A stretch of 64,000 bases of DNA from Labilithrix sp. (GCA_019637225.1 JAHBWC010000020.1:31304-95303), one strand, 5' to 3'. Positions 1 through 8,948 are shown, numbered from the stretch's first letter. Program-made: numbers and translations. The notes: a model not told the origin generated them from the sequence alone.

Positions 1-1293
1 GCGGATCTCCTCGCCGAAGCCGAAGAGGTCCTGGACGATCTCGAAGCGGTTCGACAGGAGGTGCGTGTCGAGGCCGATGCCGCCGGTCGACTCCTTGATG
101 CCGAAGCGCCCCGTGAAGGGGCCGATGCGGCGAGCGAACTGCAGGCTGAAGCGGAACGCGTCCGTCGTCGTCGTCGTGACGGTGCGGTAGTGCGCCGGAT
201 CGTTCGGGTTCGTCGTGTCGACGTCGGTCTGCGTGAAGCTCGTCTTTCCGCGCGGATCGTTGATGAGCTCGACGAGGTAGTACTTGTCCTCGCGCGGCTG
301 CAGGCGGAGCTCGACGTAGCTCTTCACCGTGTTCGCGAGGAAGTTGTAGTCGCTGCGGAGGCCGACGATCGCCTGGAGCCGCCGGAGGCTGTCGACGTAG
401 TCGTTGACGCCCTCGGCGACGCCCTGCACTTCGTTGATCAGCGCCTCGTCCTTCGTGAGCTTGCCGATCGTGCCCTCGCCGCGGTCGATGCGGCCGGCGA
501 CGTTGTCGACGTGGCCGAGCGCGCTCTCGAGGCTCTTCGACGCCCGGTTGACGCGCTCGATCGTCTGCCGGAGCTCGCCCGACTCGCCGTCCTTGCCGCC
601 CTGCGCGGCCATCATCTGCTTCACGTCCTCGGTGATGACCTTGATGTTGAGGAGGATCTGCTGGAGCTCGGGCCCGCCCTTGGCGGTGATGCGGTCGATG
701 TTCTCGAGCGTGTCCTTGATGACGACGCGGTTCTCGCGGACCGTCAGGTTGATCGCCTCGGTGGCGTCGGCGAGGTTCTGCAGGATCGCGCTGATGTTCT
801 TGCCGCCCTGATCCGAGCCGACCGAGTTCGCGAGCTGCTGGGCGACCTTCTCGATCAGCTCGGCGATGCGCGAGACCTGCGCCTTGATGTCCTCGACCGA
901 CGCGTTGTCGGGCATCGTCTCGATCTCGTCGCCGTTCGTCTTGTTCGGCTCGCCGACGCCTTCGCTGAGGACGATGACGTTCTCGCCGAGCAGCGACGCG
1001 CTCTTCACGCCGAGCCGCGCCGTCTGGTGCAGCGTGACGTCGCCGTTCACGCGCACGTCGATGCGCGCCTTGCCGTTCTCGAGGCGGATGTCCTCGACGG
1101 ATCCGACCGGGATGCCGGCGATGGTGACGCGCGAGTGCTTCGCGATTCCGCTCGCGTCCTTCAGGTACGCGTGGACGACGTAGCCGCCCCCGCGGCCCGT
1201 CTCCCTGTGGATGGTGCGATAGACCAGTAGGCCCGCCCCCGCCGTGACGACGACGAAGAGGCCGATCTTGGCCGCCTGCGAGAACTTCGCCAT
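1..1293 (-). CDS. MlaD/MCE-family phospholipid transport protein (3' end beyond window)
   Basis: Translating the minus strand from ATG 1293 gives 431 open codons running off the window edge. The start follows a GGAGG a few bases upstream. Residues 5-22 form one N-terminal membrane anchor. Residues about 35-115 are an MCE/MlaD domain, recognisable by the segment around GIPVGSVEDI and SASLLGENVIVL. After it comes a long helical region with Leu/Ile-rich heptads, as in MCE proteins that trimerise or hexamerise into periplasmic lipid conduits. Family role: substrate-binding part of an ABC system moving phospholipids across the periplasm; the ATPase and permease are not in this window. The C-terminal part (around FRFSLQFARRIG) looks like outer-membrane-type beta sequence, typical of the longer delta-proteobacterial MlaD proteins. 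Family call is confident, exact substrate unknown. Confidence 0.85.
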   Translation of the reverse strand, partial: MAKFSQAAKIGLFVVVTAGAGLLVYRTIHRETGRGGGYVVHAYLKDASGIAKHSRVTIAGIPVGSVEDIRLENGKARIDVRVNGDVTLHQTARLGVKSASLLGENVIVLSEGVGEPNKTNGDEIETMPDNASVEDIKAQVSRIAELIEKVAQQLANSVGSDQGGKNISAILQNLADATEAINLTVRENRVVIKDTLENIDRITAKGGPELQQILLNIKVITEDVKQMMAAQGGKDGESGELRQTIERVNRASKSLESALGHVDNVAGRIDRGEGTIGKLTKDEALINEVQGVAEGVNDYVDSLRRLQAIVGLRSDYNFLANTVKSYVELRLQPREDKYYLVELINDPRGKTSFTQTDVDTTNPNDPAHYRTVTTTTTDAFRFSLQFARRIGPFTGRFGIKESTGGIGLDTHLLSNRFEIVQDLFGFGEEIR

Positions 1294-1331
1294 CCTCCGA
1301 GAAGAGGAGGCTAGTCGCTTCTCACCCAAAC

Positions 1332-1367
1332 TTCACGGGCAAAGGGAGGACTCCCCTTGCCCGTGAA
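1332..1367. repeat. Near-perfect 17-bp inverted repeat with 2-nt loop
   Basis: The arms 1332-1348 and 1351-1367 match at 16 of 17 positions around a 2-nt centre. It lies between divergent genes (the MlaD-like gene to the left, a small Cys-rich ORF to the right), so a simple convergent terminator is not expected. It could be an operator, an attenuator-type hairpin or a dispersed palindromic element. Confidence 0.6.
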
Positions 1368-1420
1368 CCACCCGCAGTCGGGGTAGACTCCCCGCGGCCG
1401 ATGCGGTGTAGTCGGCGCTC

Positions 1421-1759
1421 ATGAGCACTCCCTGCGCCCATCGTTTCGGCAAAGTCACGCGACACCCCACGCGCGGGACCGAGATCGGGAGCGGCACCTG
1501 CCTCGATTGCAAGACGCGCCTGTGCGTGCACGACTTTCTCGACAAGCGGAATCGTGCAGCCCTGGTCATGTATCGATTCACGCACCCGCTCTCGGGCCCA
1601 GCCGTCTCCGGTTGCGTGATCTGCCAGGGCAGCCCACGCGCGAACACCTTCGAGCAGCAACGAATTCTACCGTGGTTCGATGGTGCGGGCCCGCCCCTGC
1701 CCGCCGGCTGGTACTTCGCCGGCAACCTCAAAGCCGCGGACGACGACGCGACGACCTGA
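1421..1759 (+). CDS. Small Cys-rich hypothetical protein (possible zinc ribbon)
   Basis: Encodes 112 aa from ATG 1421. It has two CxxC pairs (CLDC near residue 27 and CVIC near residue 65) plus extra Cys and His residues, a spacing that would fit a zinc-ribbon or similar metal-binding fold. No signal peptide or membrane segment is visible. I do not recognise the family. A minus-strand ORF covers the same region, but the Cys pairing and the upstream divergent spacing favour this frame. Whether it is expressed is uncertain. Confidence 0.45.
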   Translation: MSTPCAHRFGKVTRHPTRGTEIGSGTCLDCKTRLCVHDFLDKRNRAALVMYRFTHPLSGPAVSGCVICQGSPRANTFEQQRILPWFDGAGPPLPAGWYFAGNLKAADDDATT

Positions 1760-1773
1760 CGGCGCCGAGGCGG

Positions 1774-3351
1774 TCAGGCTGGGTAGAGGGCGGCGAGGCG
1801 CTCGACGACGCGTTCGCCGTCCATCGCCGCGGAGACGATGCCCCCCGCGTAGCCGGCGCCTTCGCCGCAAGGAAAGAGCCCATGCACCGCTGGATGCTCG
1901 AGCGTATCGGGACGACGCGGAATGCGGACCGGAGAGGACGTGCGCGACTCGACCGCGATCACGACCGCTTCGTTGGTGTAGTAGCCGCGCATGCGACGGC
2001 CGAAGACCTGGAGGGCCTGCTGAAGCCGCTCCGCGATCTCCGGCGGGAGGAGCCGGTCGACGCGCGCGGAGGCGAGGCCCGGCGGATAGCTCGACGAGGG
2101 CAAATCGCTCGAGAGGCGGCCTTCGCAGAAATCGACGAGGCGCTGGCCCGGCGCGGCCTGCGTCTTGCCGCCCGCCTCCCATGCTGCGCGCTCGACCGAT
2201 CGTTGATATTCGACGCCGGAGAGCGGTCCGCCGTCGCCCACGGGCCCCCGAACTTCGACCACGACTCCCGAGTTCGCAAGTGGGTTATTGCGTTTGCTTG
2301 GGCTCCATCCGTTCGTCACGACTTCGCCCGGAGCCGTCGCGCACGGGGCGACGATGCCACCAGGACACATGCAGAACGTATAAACGCCCAGTCCCTCGAC
2401 CTGCGCTACTTCGGAATAGCTCGCGGGCGGCAAGAACTCGCCGCGATCTGTCATGCGATAACGCGCCTGATCGATCAAGGCCTGTGGATGCTCGACGCGA
2501 ACGCCTAGCGCGAAGTCCTTACGCTCGATCGCGATCCCCTGCGCGAAGAACATCTCGAAGATGTCGCGCGCCGAGTGGCCGGTGGCGAGAACCACGCGCG
2601 TTGCGTCGATCGTCGTGCCGTCTCGAAGCGACACCCCCGTGAGCTGACCGTCCTTCACGACGAGTCCGGTCACGCGCGCGCCGAAGCGCACGTCGCCGCC
2701 CGCGCGCAGGATCGCTTCGCGCATCGACGTGATGATGCCCGGCAGCTTGTTCGTGCCGATGTGCGGGTGGGCGTCGACGAGGATCGCCGGGCTCGCGCCA
2801 TGGGCGACGAAGGTCGCGAGCACGCGCGCGATGTCCTCACGCTTACCGCTCCGCGTGTAGAGCTTCCCGTCGCTGTACGTGCCGGCACCGCCCTCGCCGA
2901 AGCAGTAATTGCTATCGGGATCGACGACGCCACGTTGGGTGATGGCGGCGAGGTCGAGGCGGCGAGCGCGCACGTCCTTGCCTCGTTCGAGGACGAGGGG
3001 ACAGAGGCCACGCTCGATCGCGCGAAGGGCCGCGAAGAGCCCCGCCGGTCCTGCGCCAATGATCACGACCGTGGGCTTGCCTTCGACGTTGGGCAGCGCG
3101 GGCGGCGTCGTGACGGGAGCCTCGAAGGGTCCGTCGGTAGAGATCTCGACGCGGAGCTGCATCCGGGGCTCGCGACCGCGTGCGTCGATCGAGCGCTTCA
3201 CGATCCGGATGTCCTTCACCTCGGCTGGATCGAGGTTCGCCGCGCGCATGGCGGCGGCACGCACCTCCGCTTCGACGCTCGCCTTGGCCGGCGAGAGCAC
3301 GACATCGACGGAGACGACCGCGTCTTTCCTCACGCCCTCGAGTCTAGTCAC
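1774..3351 (-). CDS. FAD-dependent dehydrogenase, COG2509 type
   Basis: A 525-aa protein. Residues 1-90 form the small N-terminal domain typical of COG2509 flavoproteins (the segment DAVVSVDVVLS followed by a basic region). Then comes a dinucleotide-binding motif GAGPAGLFAALRAIERG near residue 97, and a second FAD motif ATGHSARDIFEM near residue 256. The C-terminal segment FPCGEGAGYAGGIVSAAMDG is the usual FAD-contacting GEGAGYAGGI signature of this family. It is expected to be a cytoplasmic oxidoreductase; the substrate is not known for the family. The start shown is GTG; an internal GTG 18 bases downstream is also possible. The gene ends next to, and in opposite direction to, the small Cys-rich ORF. 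Confidence 0.85.
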   Translation of the reverse strand: MTRLEGVRKDAVVSVDVVLSPAKASVEAEVRAAAMRAANLDPAEVKDIRIVKRSIDARGREPRMQLRVEISTDGPFEAPVTTPPALPNVEGKPTVVIIGAGPAGLFAALRAIERGLCPLVLERGKDVRARRLDLAAITQRGVVDPDSNYCFGEGGAGTYSDGKLYTRSGKREDIARVLATFVAHGASPAILVDAHPHIGTNKLPGIITSMREAILRAGGDVRFGARVTGLVVKDGQLTGVSLRDGTTIDATRVVLATGHSARDIFEMFFAQGIAIERKDFALGVRVEHPQALIDQARYRMTDRGEFLPPASYSEVAQVEGLGVYTFCMCPGGIVAPCATAPGEVVTNGWSPSKRNNPLANSGVVVEVRGPVGDGGPLSGVEYQRSVERAAWEAGGKTQAAPGQRLVDFCEGRLSSDLPSSSYPPGLASARVDRLLPPEIAERLQQALQVFGRRMRGYYTNEAVVIAVESRTSSPVRIPRRPDTLEHPAVHGLFPCGEGAGYAGGIVSAAMDGERVVERLAALYPA

Positions 3352-3391
3352 ACTTGCGTGAAGGATGGACGGCGTCTAGTAAGTTTGCGAC

Positions 3392-3904
3392 TTGGACCGG
3401 AATCGCACCCCTTGTTGCCTCGACCCCAAGACGCGCGTGCCATGCGGCACGCGCTGGGCGGAGCTCCGCAAGTGGGCGTGCATCTCCACTGGCAAGGGCG
3501 TCAGCCTCGTCACGCTCACCGGGACCGCGCAGGGGAATGCGCCGTTCTTCGCGCAGCCCGTGGGCTACGACGGCCGCACCTTCATGATCGGCTTCGACCA
3601 CGGCTGCGACACGGAGAAGCTCCTCCATGACGTGTGTCACTGGCTCGTCGCCCCCAAGGAGCGGCGCGGCCGGATGAACTTCGGGCTCGGGCCCGGCCCG
3701 ACGACGGTCAGCGATCATGAGAGTGACAACGAAGAGGTCACGGTGATGCTCCTCGAAGGACTCCTCGCGCCTCTCTTCAAGCTCTCGCCGGACAAGATCG
3801 CGAAGCCCGACTACAACGTCGCCGACAAACGAAACCTCGACTGGGACGCCTGCGCCGCGCGCGCGGAAGCGATCTTCGAGTCCGTTCGTCCAAGCGTTCC
3901 GTAG
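3392..3904 (+). CDS. Hypothetical protein with HxxxHW metal-binding-like motif (weakly EpmC-like)
   Basis: A 170-aa protein read from TTG 3392. The centre holds LLHDVCHWLVAPKERRGRMN followed by FG and, further on, paired Glu residues (SDNEEV). This order (H-x3-HW, then a basic RR, then a hydrophobic-FG, then E-x-E) resembles the core of EF-P hydroxylase EpmC/YfcM, where the His and Glu residues bind iron. The resemblance is from memory and limited to this core. The rest, including the Cys-rich start, does not match anything I know. Start codon choice is uncertain because the divergent flavoprotein begins only 40 bases away. Function unknown; a small cytoplasmic metalloprotein is the best guess. 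Confidence 0.6.
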   Translation: MDRNRTPCCLDPKTRVPCGTRWAELRKWACISTGKGVSLVTLTGTAQGNAPFFAQPVGYDGRTFMIGFDHGCDTEKLLHDVCHWLVAPKERRGRMNFGLGPGPTTVSDHESDNEEVTVMLLEGLLAPLFKLSPDKIAKPDYNVADKRNLDWDACAARAEAIFESVRPSVP

Positions 3905-3970
3905 AGTCCTCCCGCGTTCGCTACCGGCCTCTCCGTCGACGTGGAGTCGCGGGCTCACGCCCACGCGCGC

Positions 3971-4003
3971 GTCTACCTGCCCGGAAGGACCGAGCAGGTA
4001 GAC
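3971..4003. terminator. Bidirectional terminator-like hairpin
   Basis: A perfect 10-bp stem (3971-3980 with 3994-4003) around a 13-nt loop sits between two convergent genes ending at 3904 and 4023. No clear T tract follows, which is common in genomes this GC-rich. Position and symmetry support a shared terminator. Confidence 0.55.
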
Positions 4004-4022
4004 AGGCGACGGGGGGGCCGCC

Positions 4023-5921
4023 TCAGAGCTCCGGGAGCGACCGCACGCGCACGTGGTCGAAGCGCGCCGTGAAGCCCGAGCCGCCGAACGCGACGAGGCC
4101 GATCTTCGCGTCCGGTCCGAGCTGGTGGTCCCAGGTGGCGCCGCGCGAGAACGTGACGCCGTCGCGGCTCGAGTACGAGACGTACGTCTCCTGGCCGTTG
4201 CGGACGACCTTCGCGATGCGGAGCCACGTCGTTCGACCGGGCGGTCCGCCGACGCCGGACCCGTAGACGGGGAAGCCCGGAGAAGGCGAGGGGACCTCCT
4301 TGGCGAACTCGATCTGACGCGTCTCCCAGATCGAGACGTGGGCGAGCTTCACGTAGGCGTCGTCGCCCGCGTAGACGACGAGGCCTGCTTGCACGAAGTT
4401 CTGGCAGCAGCCGGTGTCGGGGACGTCGAGGTCGACCTTCACCTCCGCGAGCCAGTTGCCGGCGGGAGCGGACTCGGTGAGGACGGAGGCGTTGTTCGAG
4501 CCGCCGTGGAGATCGGCCGCCTGCGTCGCGAGGCGGAAGACGCCGCCTCCGACGCCGAAGTCGGCCGCCGGCGGCGGCCTCACCCACGACCAGCGCGACG
4601 CGAGCGCGTTGCCGGTGAACTCCTCGGACGCGGCGGCGACGAGCGGGAGCTTCTTGACGTCGACGCGATCGAGCCAGAGGAGGTAGCCGTTCGGATCGAG
4701 GACGTCGGCGAGCGTGTCGGCGACGAGCCGGGTCTTGGCTGCGTTGCGAGCGTCGCGCGGCGCCGTCGCCGCGGGAGCGAGCTGCTTCGTGTCGGAAGGC
4801 CCGAGCCCGCCGCGGACCGACGGCCACCCGCCGCTCCACGTGACGCGGTCGACGAGCATCGGCCGGCGCGTGTAGCCGACCGAGCCGTCGAAGTAGGCGT
4901 CGCCGCGATCGATCGCGTGGTAGGCCGTGTACCAGTTGCCCGCGGCGTCCTGGAAGACCGAGTTGTGGCCGGCGCCGACCCAGCGGTTGCCGTTCTGCGT
5001 GAGGACGGGCGAGCCGCCCGCGCGGGCGTCGAGGAGCGACACTCCCTCGCGATCGGCGAACGGCCCGAACGGGCTCTTCGAGCGTCCGGCGAAGACCTGA
5101 TAGCCGGTGAGCGGTCCGTTGCAGCAGTTGCTGGCGGAGGCGAAGAGGTAATAGGAGCCGTCCTTCTCGACGACGTTCGCGGCCTCGTACCGATTCGGGA
5201 TCGCGATCGGCGTCGCGGTCTCGGGCAGCGAGCCGAGCCCGTCGGCGGTGAGGTCGCGGGCCTCGATGCCGCCGTAGTAGCTGCCGTAGTAGAGCACCGC
5301 GCGCCCGCTCTTCGTGACGAGGACGTCCGGATCGTACGTCCAGAAGAAGTTGCAGCCGCCGCCGCCGCGTCGGGGAGCCACGACGGGCGCGCCCGCGTCG
5401 ACCCACGGGCCGAGCGGGCTCGCGCTGGTCGCGACGCCGATCGCGTTGTCGCTCGAGCAGCCGGGCTCGCCGCTCACCTCGTCGACCACGTCGGTCGCGA
5501 CGTAATAGAGGAAGTACTTCCCGTTCCGGTACACGATCTCCGGAGCCCAGAGCGAGCCGCCGCGCGCCACCCACGACGGCGGCTCGGCGAACGCATCGCC
5601 CATGTACTCCCACGCGACGAGGTCACGCGAGCGGAGCATCGGCAAGAGGTGGAATCGGCGCGCGCCGCGCTCGTCGACGTCCTCGTCGTTCAGCGAGTCG
5701 GTGGTGCAGAGCGCGTACCAGTACGGGTCCTTGCCTTCGCCGCGGATCACGGTGGGGTCGGCGCAGTTCGTCTGCTCGAGCCCGTTCGGCATCCGGATCG
5801 TCAGCGCGTTCTCGAAGAACACGAGCTCGTCCCTGCCCCCCGCGCGATCGTCGGCGAGGGCGGTAGAGCCACAAATGAGGAGCGTGGCGGAGATCTTCAG
5901 GGTCACGCCTGACTTCGACAT
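4023..5921 (-). CDS. Secreted glycoside hydrolase family 43 protein with C-terminal jelly-roll domain
   Basis: Starts at ATG 5921, preceded by AGGAGG at ideal spacing; 632 aa. Residues 1-22 form a signal peptide. A five-bladed GH43 catalytic domain spans about 30-390. The likely catalytic base Asp is in CADPTVI, the pKa-modulating Asp in TYDPDVLV, and the acid Glu in RYEAANVV. The segment GAGHNSVF near residue 320 recalls arabinanases and related GH43 enzymes. Residues about 430-632 look like a concanavalin-like beta-sandwich (DUF1349/GH43_C2 type), probably carbohydrate binding. Likely acts on arabinose- or xylose-containing plant polysaccharide outside the cell; the exact linkage cannot be read from sequence. 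It is oriented opposite to a second GH43 gene about 5 kb away. Confidence 0.85.
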   Translation of the reverse strand: MSKSGVTLKISATLLICGSTALADDRAGGRDELVFFENALTIRMPNGLEQTNCADPTVIRGEGKDPYWYALCTTDSLNDEDVDERGARRFHLLPMLRSRDLVAWEYMGDAFAEPPSWVARGGSLWAPEIVYRNGKYFLYYVATDVVDEVSGEPGCSSDNAIGVATSASPLGPWVDAGAPVVAPRRGGGGCNFFWTYDPDVLVTKSGRAVLYYGSYYGGIEARDLTADGLGSLPETATPIAIPNRYEAANVVEKDGSYYLFASASNCCNGPLTGYQVFAGRSKSPFGPFADREGVSLLDARAGGSPVLTQNGNRWVGAGHNSVFQDAAGNWYTAYHAIDRGDAYFDGSVGYTRRPMLVDRVTWSGGWPSVRGGLGPSDTKQLAPAATAPRDARNAAKTRLVADTLADVLDPNGYLLWLDRVDVKKLPLVAAASEEFTGNALASRWSWVRPPPAADFGVGGGVFRLATQAADLHGGSNNASVLTESAPAGNWLAEVKVDLDVPDTGCCQNFVQAGLVVYAGDDAYVKLAHVSIWETRQIEFAKEVPSPSPGFPVYGSGVGGPPGRTTWLRIAKVVRNGQETYVSYSSRDGVTFSRGATWDHQLGPDAKIGLVAFGGSGFTARFDHVRVRSLPEL

Positions 5922-5958
5922 ACGGCCTCCTGGCGTAGGGGAATGAGCGGCGCGACGG

Positions 5959-6891
5959 TCAGAACCGCGCCGCAAAGCTCGCCGCTCCGCCGTTCGGCTG
6001 CGGAGCGACGCCGAACGAAACGAACCCCGGGCGCGGTGCGCTGCGCGCACCCTCGGCCCGATCGCGCTCCGTCGACGAAGAACCCCCGCTGGTCAAGAAG
6101 AGGACGGCTGCCACCCCGAGCGACACCACGCCGACGCCGAGCGCGACGTCGGCGACGAGGAGCTGGGTCTTGATCGAGTCGACCTGCTCCTGACGGCAAC
6201 TGCCGAAGCACTCCTTCTCGAGGGCGCTCCTCCGCGACATCCCGTGGAGCGCCAGCGCGCCGAAGGTCGCGGTCGCGGCGACGCCGACGCCGCCGAGCAC
6301 CCACACGCTCGTCGGCGTGCGACGCTCGGATCGCGGCTCGGCGGGCTCGCCGCCCGGCGTGGTCTTCTCCGTCTTCGCCCAGCTCACGCTGACGACCCGC
6401 GCCTTCTCGCCTTCGCGCACCATGATCGTCTGCTCGATCGGCGGCTCGCTCGCGTGCTCGAAGCGGAGCGTGTGCGAGCCGGGGTCGAGGGAGATGGACT
6501 TGCCGTCGAGCGTCTCGGTGAGGTGCTGACCATCCATGGTGACGTGCACCGCGGTCACGTCCTTGCCGTCGACGCCCTTGGCCGCGAACGCGATCGAGGG
6601 CAGCGCGGCCTCGACCTCGGTGAGCCAGCGCGTGCAGTCGGGTTGCATCATCGACGGGCACCGATCGCTCACGCACACGAGGAGCGACTCGCGCGCGCGG
6701 AGGAGCGCGCCGCTCTTCCGCTGGATCTGGGCGTTCCTGTAGGTGTCGGCGCAGTACGCCTTGTCGGGCTCGCTGGCCGCGGCCGTCGTCGGGGCGGCGG
6801 CCGAGGCGAGCCCGGTGAGCACGGCGGCGAGGGCGAGCACGCGTCGCGCGGGGGCGACAGTGCGGGGGGAACGATGCGAGCTCGGCTTCAT
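5959..6891 (-). CDS. PEGA-like membrane protein partnered with kinase
   Basis: Starts at ATG 6891 with AGGAG upstream; 310 aa. A signal peptide (to about residue 38) is followed by a Cys-containing helical region (CADTYRNAQ, CVSDRCPSMM), then a PEGA-like beta domain (DGQHLTETLDGKSISLDPGS, near residues 118-140). Two membrane segments follow, at about 205-225 and 250-275. Proteins of this layout are frequent in myxobacteria beside Ser/Thr kinases and are usually uncharacterised. The gene begins 10 bases after the kinase stop codon, so the two are almost certainly one operon. A periplasmic sensor or scaffold role is inferred from context only. Confidence 0.75.
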   Translation of the reverse strand: MKPSSHRSPRTVAPARRVLALAAVLTGLASAAAPTTAAASEPDKAYCADTYRNAQIQRKSGALLRARESLLVCVSDRCPSMMQPDCTRWLTEVEAALPSIAFAAKGVDGKDVTAVHVTMDGQHLTETLDGKSISLDPGSHTLRFEHASEPPIEQTIMVREGEKARVVSVSWAKTEKTTPGGEPAEPRSERRTPTSVWVLGGVGVAATATFGALALHGMSRRSALEKECFGSCRQEQVDSIKTQLLVADVALGVGVVSLGVAAVLFLTSGGSSSTERDRAEGARSAPRPGFVSFGVAPQPNGGAASFAARF

Positions 6892-6901
6892 GGTCTTCTC
6901 C

Positions 6902-8488
6902 TCACAGACACTCCGGCTTGATCTGACGGATCCCGTCGGGGCCGATGGCAAACGGACTCTCGCAGCCGGGCTTGTGGGCGGGGCTCGATGTGGAGGTCGC
7001 CTCCGCCCGCGCCGTCGGAGCGGGCGCCGGCGCGCGACGTCGCCCAGGGCTGCGCGCGAACGCCAGCGCGGCGCGACTCCGCACACGCGCGCCGGCGGCT
7101 GCGGCGCGGACCATGTCGGCGGTGGCCTCGAGGCCGTCGGGAGCGCCCTCGAGCTCGGCGGCGCGCGGCGACGGAGCGAGCTCGGTCGACGGCTCACTCG
7201 CCCTCGGCGCGACGCCGTTCGTCGTCGACACCGACGTGATCGGGGCCGCGTCGATCGGCGCGGCGGAGGCCGCGTCGCGGCGGGTGAGCGTGCGCAGCCC
7301 CACGAGGAGCATCGCCACGGTGAACGCGACCAGCGCCGCCGGCATCGTCCAGCTCCGGGGAGCCGCGTGCATCGTCGGCCGCTCGCTCGCGCGCGGCTCT
7401 CCGTCCGCGCGCAGCTCGAGCGAGCCCGTCCCCGTCCGCGGGATCGTCGCGGTGACGACGTGGATGCTCCCGGTCGATCCGGCGCGTGCCATCGTCGTGA
7501 GACGCCCGTCCGGCGCGCCCTGGATGTCGCTCTCGATCCGGCGCATCACCGAGGCGACGCGCTCGATCCGCGTCCCGGCGACCTCGCGGACCCAGTCGGT
7601 CACGTCGCGCGCCGGCGCGGGAGCGACGGCGGCCTCGAGCGCGACGGCCATCTCGCGCGCGGTGTCGAAGCGCTCGGCCGGATCCGGGTGGGTCGCCCGC
7701 GCCACCACCGCGTCGAGCGCCGGAGTGGCGTCGCCGCGGAGCGTGCTCGGGGGCGGCGGCGCCTCGATCTCGTTCTTCGCCAGCTTGAGGAAGAGCCCGT
7801 CGTTGCGCTCGCCGGCGTGGCGCCGCCGGCCGGTGAGGAGCTCCCAGAGGATGACGCCGGCCGCGTAGAGATCGGCGCGGCGGTCGGCGGTGCCGCGCAC
7901 CTGCTCCGGCGCCATGTACGTGACCTTGCCCTTGATCACGCCCTCGCGCGTCTCCTGCGTGTTGATCGCGGCCTTCGCGATGCCGAAGTCGAACACGCGC
8001 GCGACGCCGTCGACCCCGACGAGGATGTTGTGCGGCGACACGTCGCGATGGACGATCTCGAGCGGCTCCCCCGTGTCGCCGAGCGCCTCGTGCGCGCCGT
8101 GGAGCCCTTCGAGGACTCCGCACACGATCGACGAGATCACCGGCAGCGGGATGGGACGGCTGCCCTCGCGCGGCATCATCGCCTCGAGCGAGTCGCCGAG
8201 CACGTGCTCCATGACGAGGAAGACCTCGGTCTCGTCGGCCACGACGTCGAGGGTCGAGACGACGTTCGGGTGCGCGACCCGCGCGGCGAGGCGCGCCTCG
8301 TCGAGGAACATCTGCACGAAGTGCGCGTCGTTCGCGTAGTTCGGATGCAGCCGCTTGACCGCGACGAGGCGCGAGAAGCCGATCGCTCCGTGCATGCGCC
8401 CGAAATGGACCGTGGCCATCCCACCGGCCGCGATCTGGTCGTAGAGGACGTAACGGCCCAGCTCTCTCGGAAGCACACCGACGCTCAT
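6902..8488 (-). CDS. Transmembrane serine/threonine protein kinase
   Basis: A 528-aa PknB-like kinase. The kinase domain spans about residues 11-285: Gly-rich loop IAAGGMATV, Lys in VAVKRL, catalytic loop HRDVSPHN, DFGIAK and MAPEQ. The catalytic loop has Ser where most kinases have Lys (HRDxKxxN), a variant common in myxobacterial kinases, so activity is still plausible. One membrane helix lies near residue 380, then a Pro/Ala/Ser-rich outer segment ending with a short Cys-containing tail. It is transcribed with the PEGA-like gene. The divergent GH43/lipoprotein operon across the 460-bp intergenic region suggests, but does not prove, a role in sensing surface or carbohydrate conditions. Confidence 0.9.
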   Translation of the reverse strand: MSVGVLPRELGRYVLYDQIAAGGMATVHFGRMHGAIGFSRLVAVKRLHPNYANDAHFVQMFLDEARLAARVAHPNVVSTLDVVADETEVFLVMEHVLGDSLEAMMPREGSRPIPLPVISSIVCGVLEGLHGAHEALGDTGEPLEIVHRDVSPHNILVGVDGVARVFDFGIAKAAINTQETREGVIKGKVTYMAPEQVRGTADRRADLYAAGVILWELLTGRRRHAGERNDGLFLKLAKNEIEAPPPPSTLRGDATPALDAVVARATHPDPAERFDTAREMAVALEAAVAPAPARDVTDWVREVAGTRIERVASVMRRIESDIQGAPDGRLTTMARAGSTGSIHVVTATIPRTGTGSLELRADGEPRASERPTMHAAPRSWTMPAALVAFTVAMLLVGLRTLTRRDAASAAPIDAAPITSVSTTNGVAPRASEPSTELAPSPRAAELEGAPDGLEATADMVRAAAAGARVRSRAALAFARSPGRRRAPAPAPTARAEATSTSSPAHKPGCESPFAIGPDGIRQIKPECL

Positions 8489-8948
8489 GCGTTCTCCTCG
8501 CGAGCTGCAAACGATATGCGTGGATCAAAATGGCGCAATCATTAGTGTGATATCGAAAGAGAATTGCGGGGAGGTCCCCGCAGGTGCGGGGGACGCCCTG
8601 CTGTGACATGCCCTCGGCGCGTGCGAGCGGCATGTTCGGAGCAGACGAGAGGTCGGCGAGGTGCTCCGACACGCGAGCCAGGTCGACGGAGATGCGCTCA
8701 GCGTGCCATCACGCCCACCTTGTGGACGTCGTCGGTGAGCCTGATTTGTCGACGATCCAGCGATCCGATGTCGAGCTCGAGCGTCGAGCTCATGGGCTCG
8801 TGGCGCGCGTCGGCCTTCATCGACCGACGCCGTCGCCGAGGTGGCACCTCGAGCTCGACGGGTGGTGCGCGGAACTTGCAGAGGGAAACGTCGCGCTCGG
8901 AGTCGACGACCGATATCGGTTTTGCGATACCGAAGGAGGAACCAATTG
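8489..8948. other. 460-bp divergent intergenic region with A/T-rich patch
   Basis: Separates the kinase operon (minus) from the lipoprotein/GH43 operon (plus). An A/T-rich stretch at about 8510-8565 is the likeliest promoter zone for one or both. A plus-strand open frame (8584-8949) ends at the lipoprotein start in a TGATG overlap, but its composition does not look like a protein and I do not call it. A 12-bp perfect palindrome lies near the right edge. Confidence 0.5.
8909..8920. promoter_or_regulatory. Perfect 12-bp palindrome upstream of lipoprotein/GH43 operon
   Basis: ACCGATATCGGT is a perfect palindrome ending 28 bases before the ATG of the first lipoprotein. A related GATATCGA core occurs near 8549-8556, close to the kinase gene. 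The position suggests an operator, but no regulator gene is in sight and the site is short. Confidence 0.35.

Noticed and set aside
61..1230. Long plus-strand open frame at the left edge
   Set aside because: It lies opposite the MlaD-like gene, is rich in Arg/Asp/Ala as typical antisense shadow, and the minus-strand frame has clear domain motifs.
6902..8488. Kinase with HRDVSPHN instead of HRDxKxxN considered as inactive
   Set aside because: This Ser variant is common in myxobacterial kinases and the other catalytic residues are present, so inactivity cannot be claimed.
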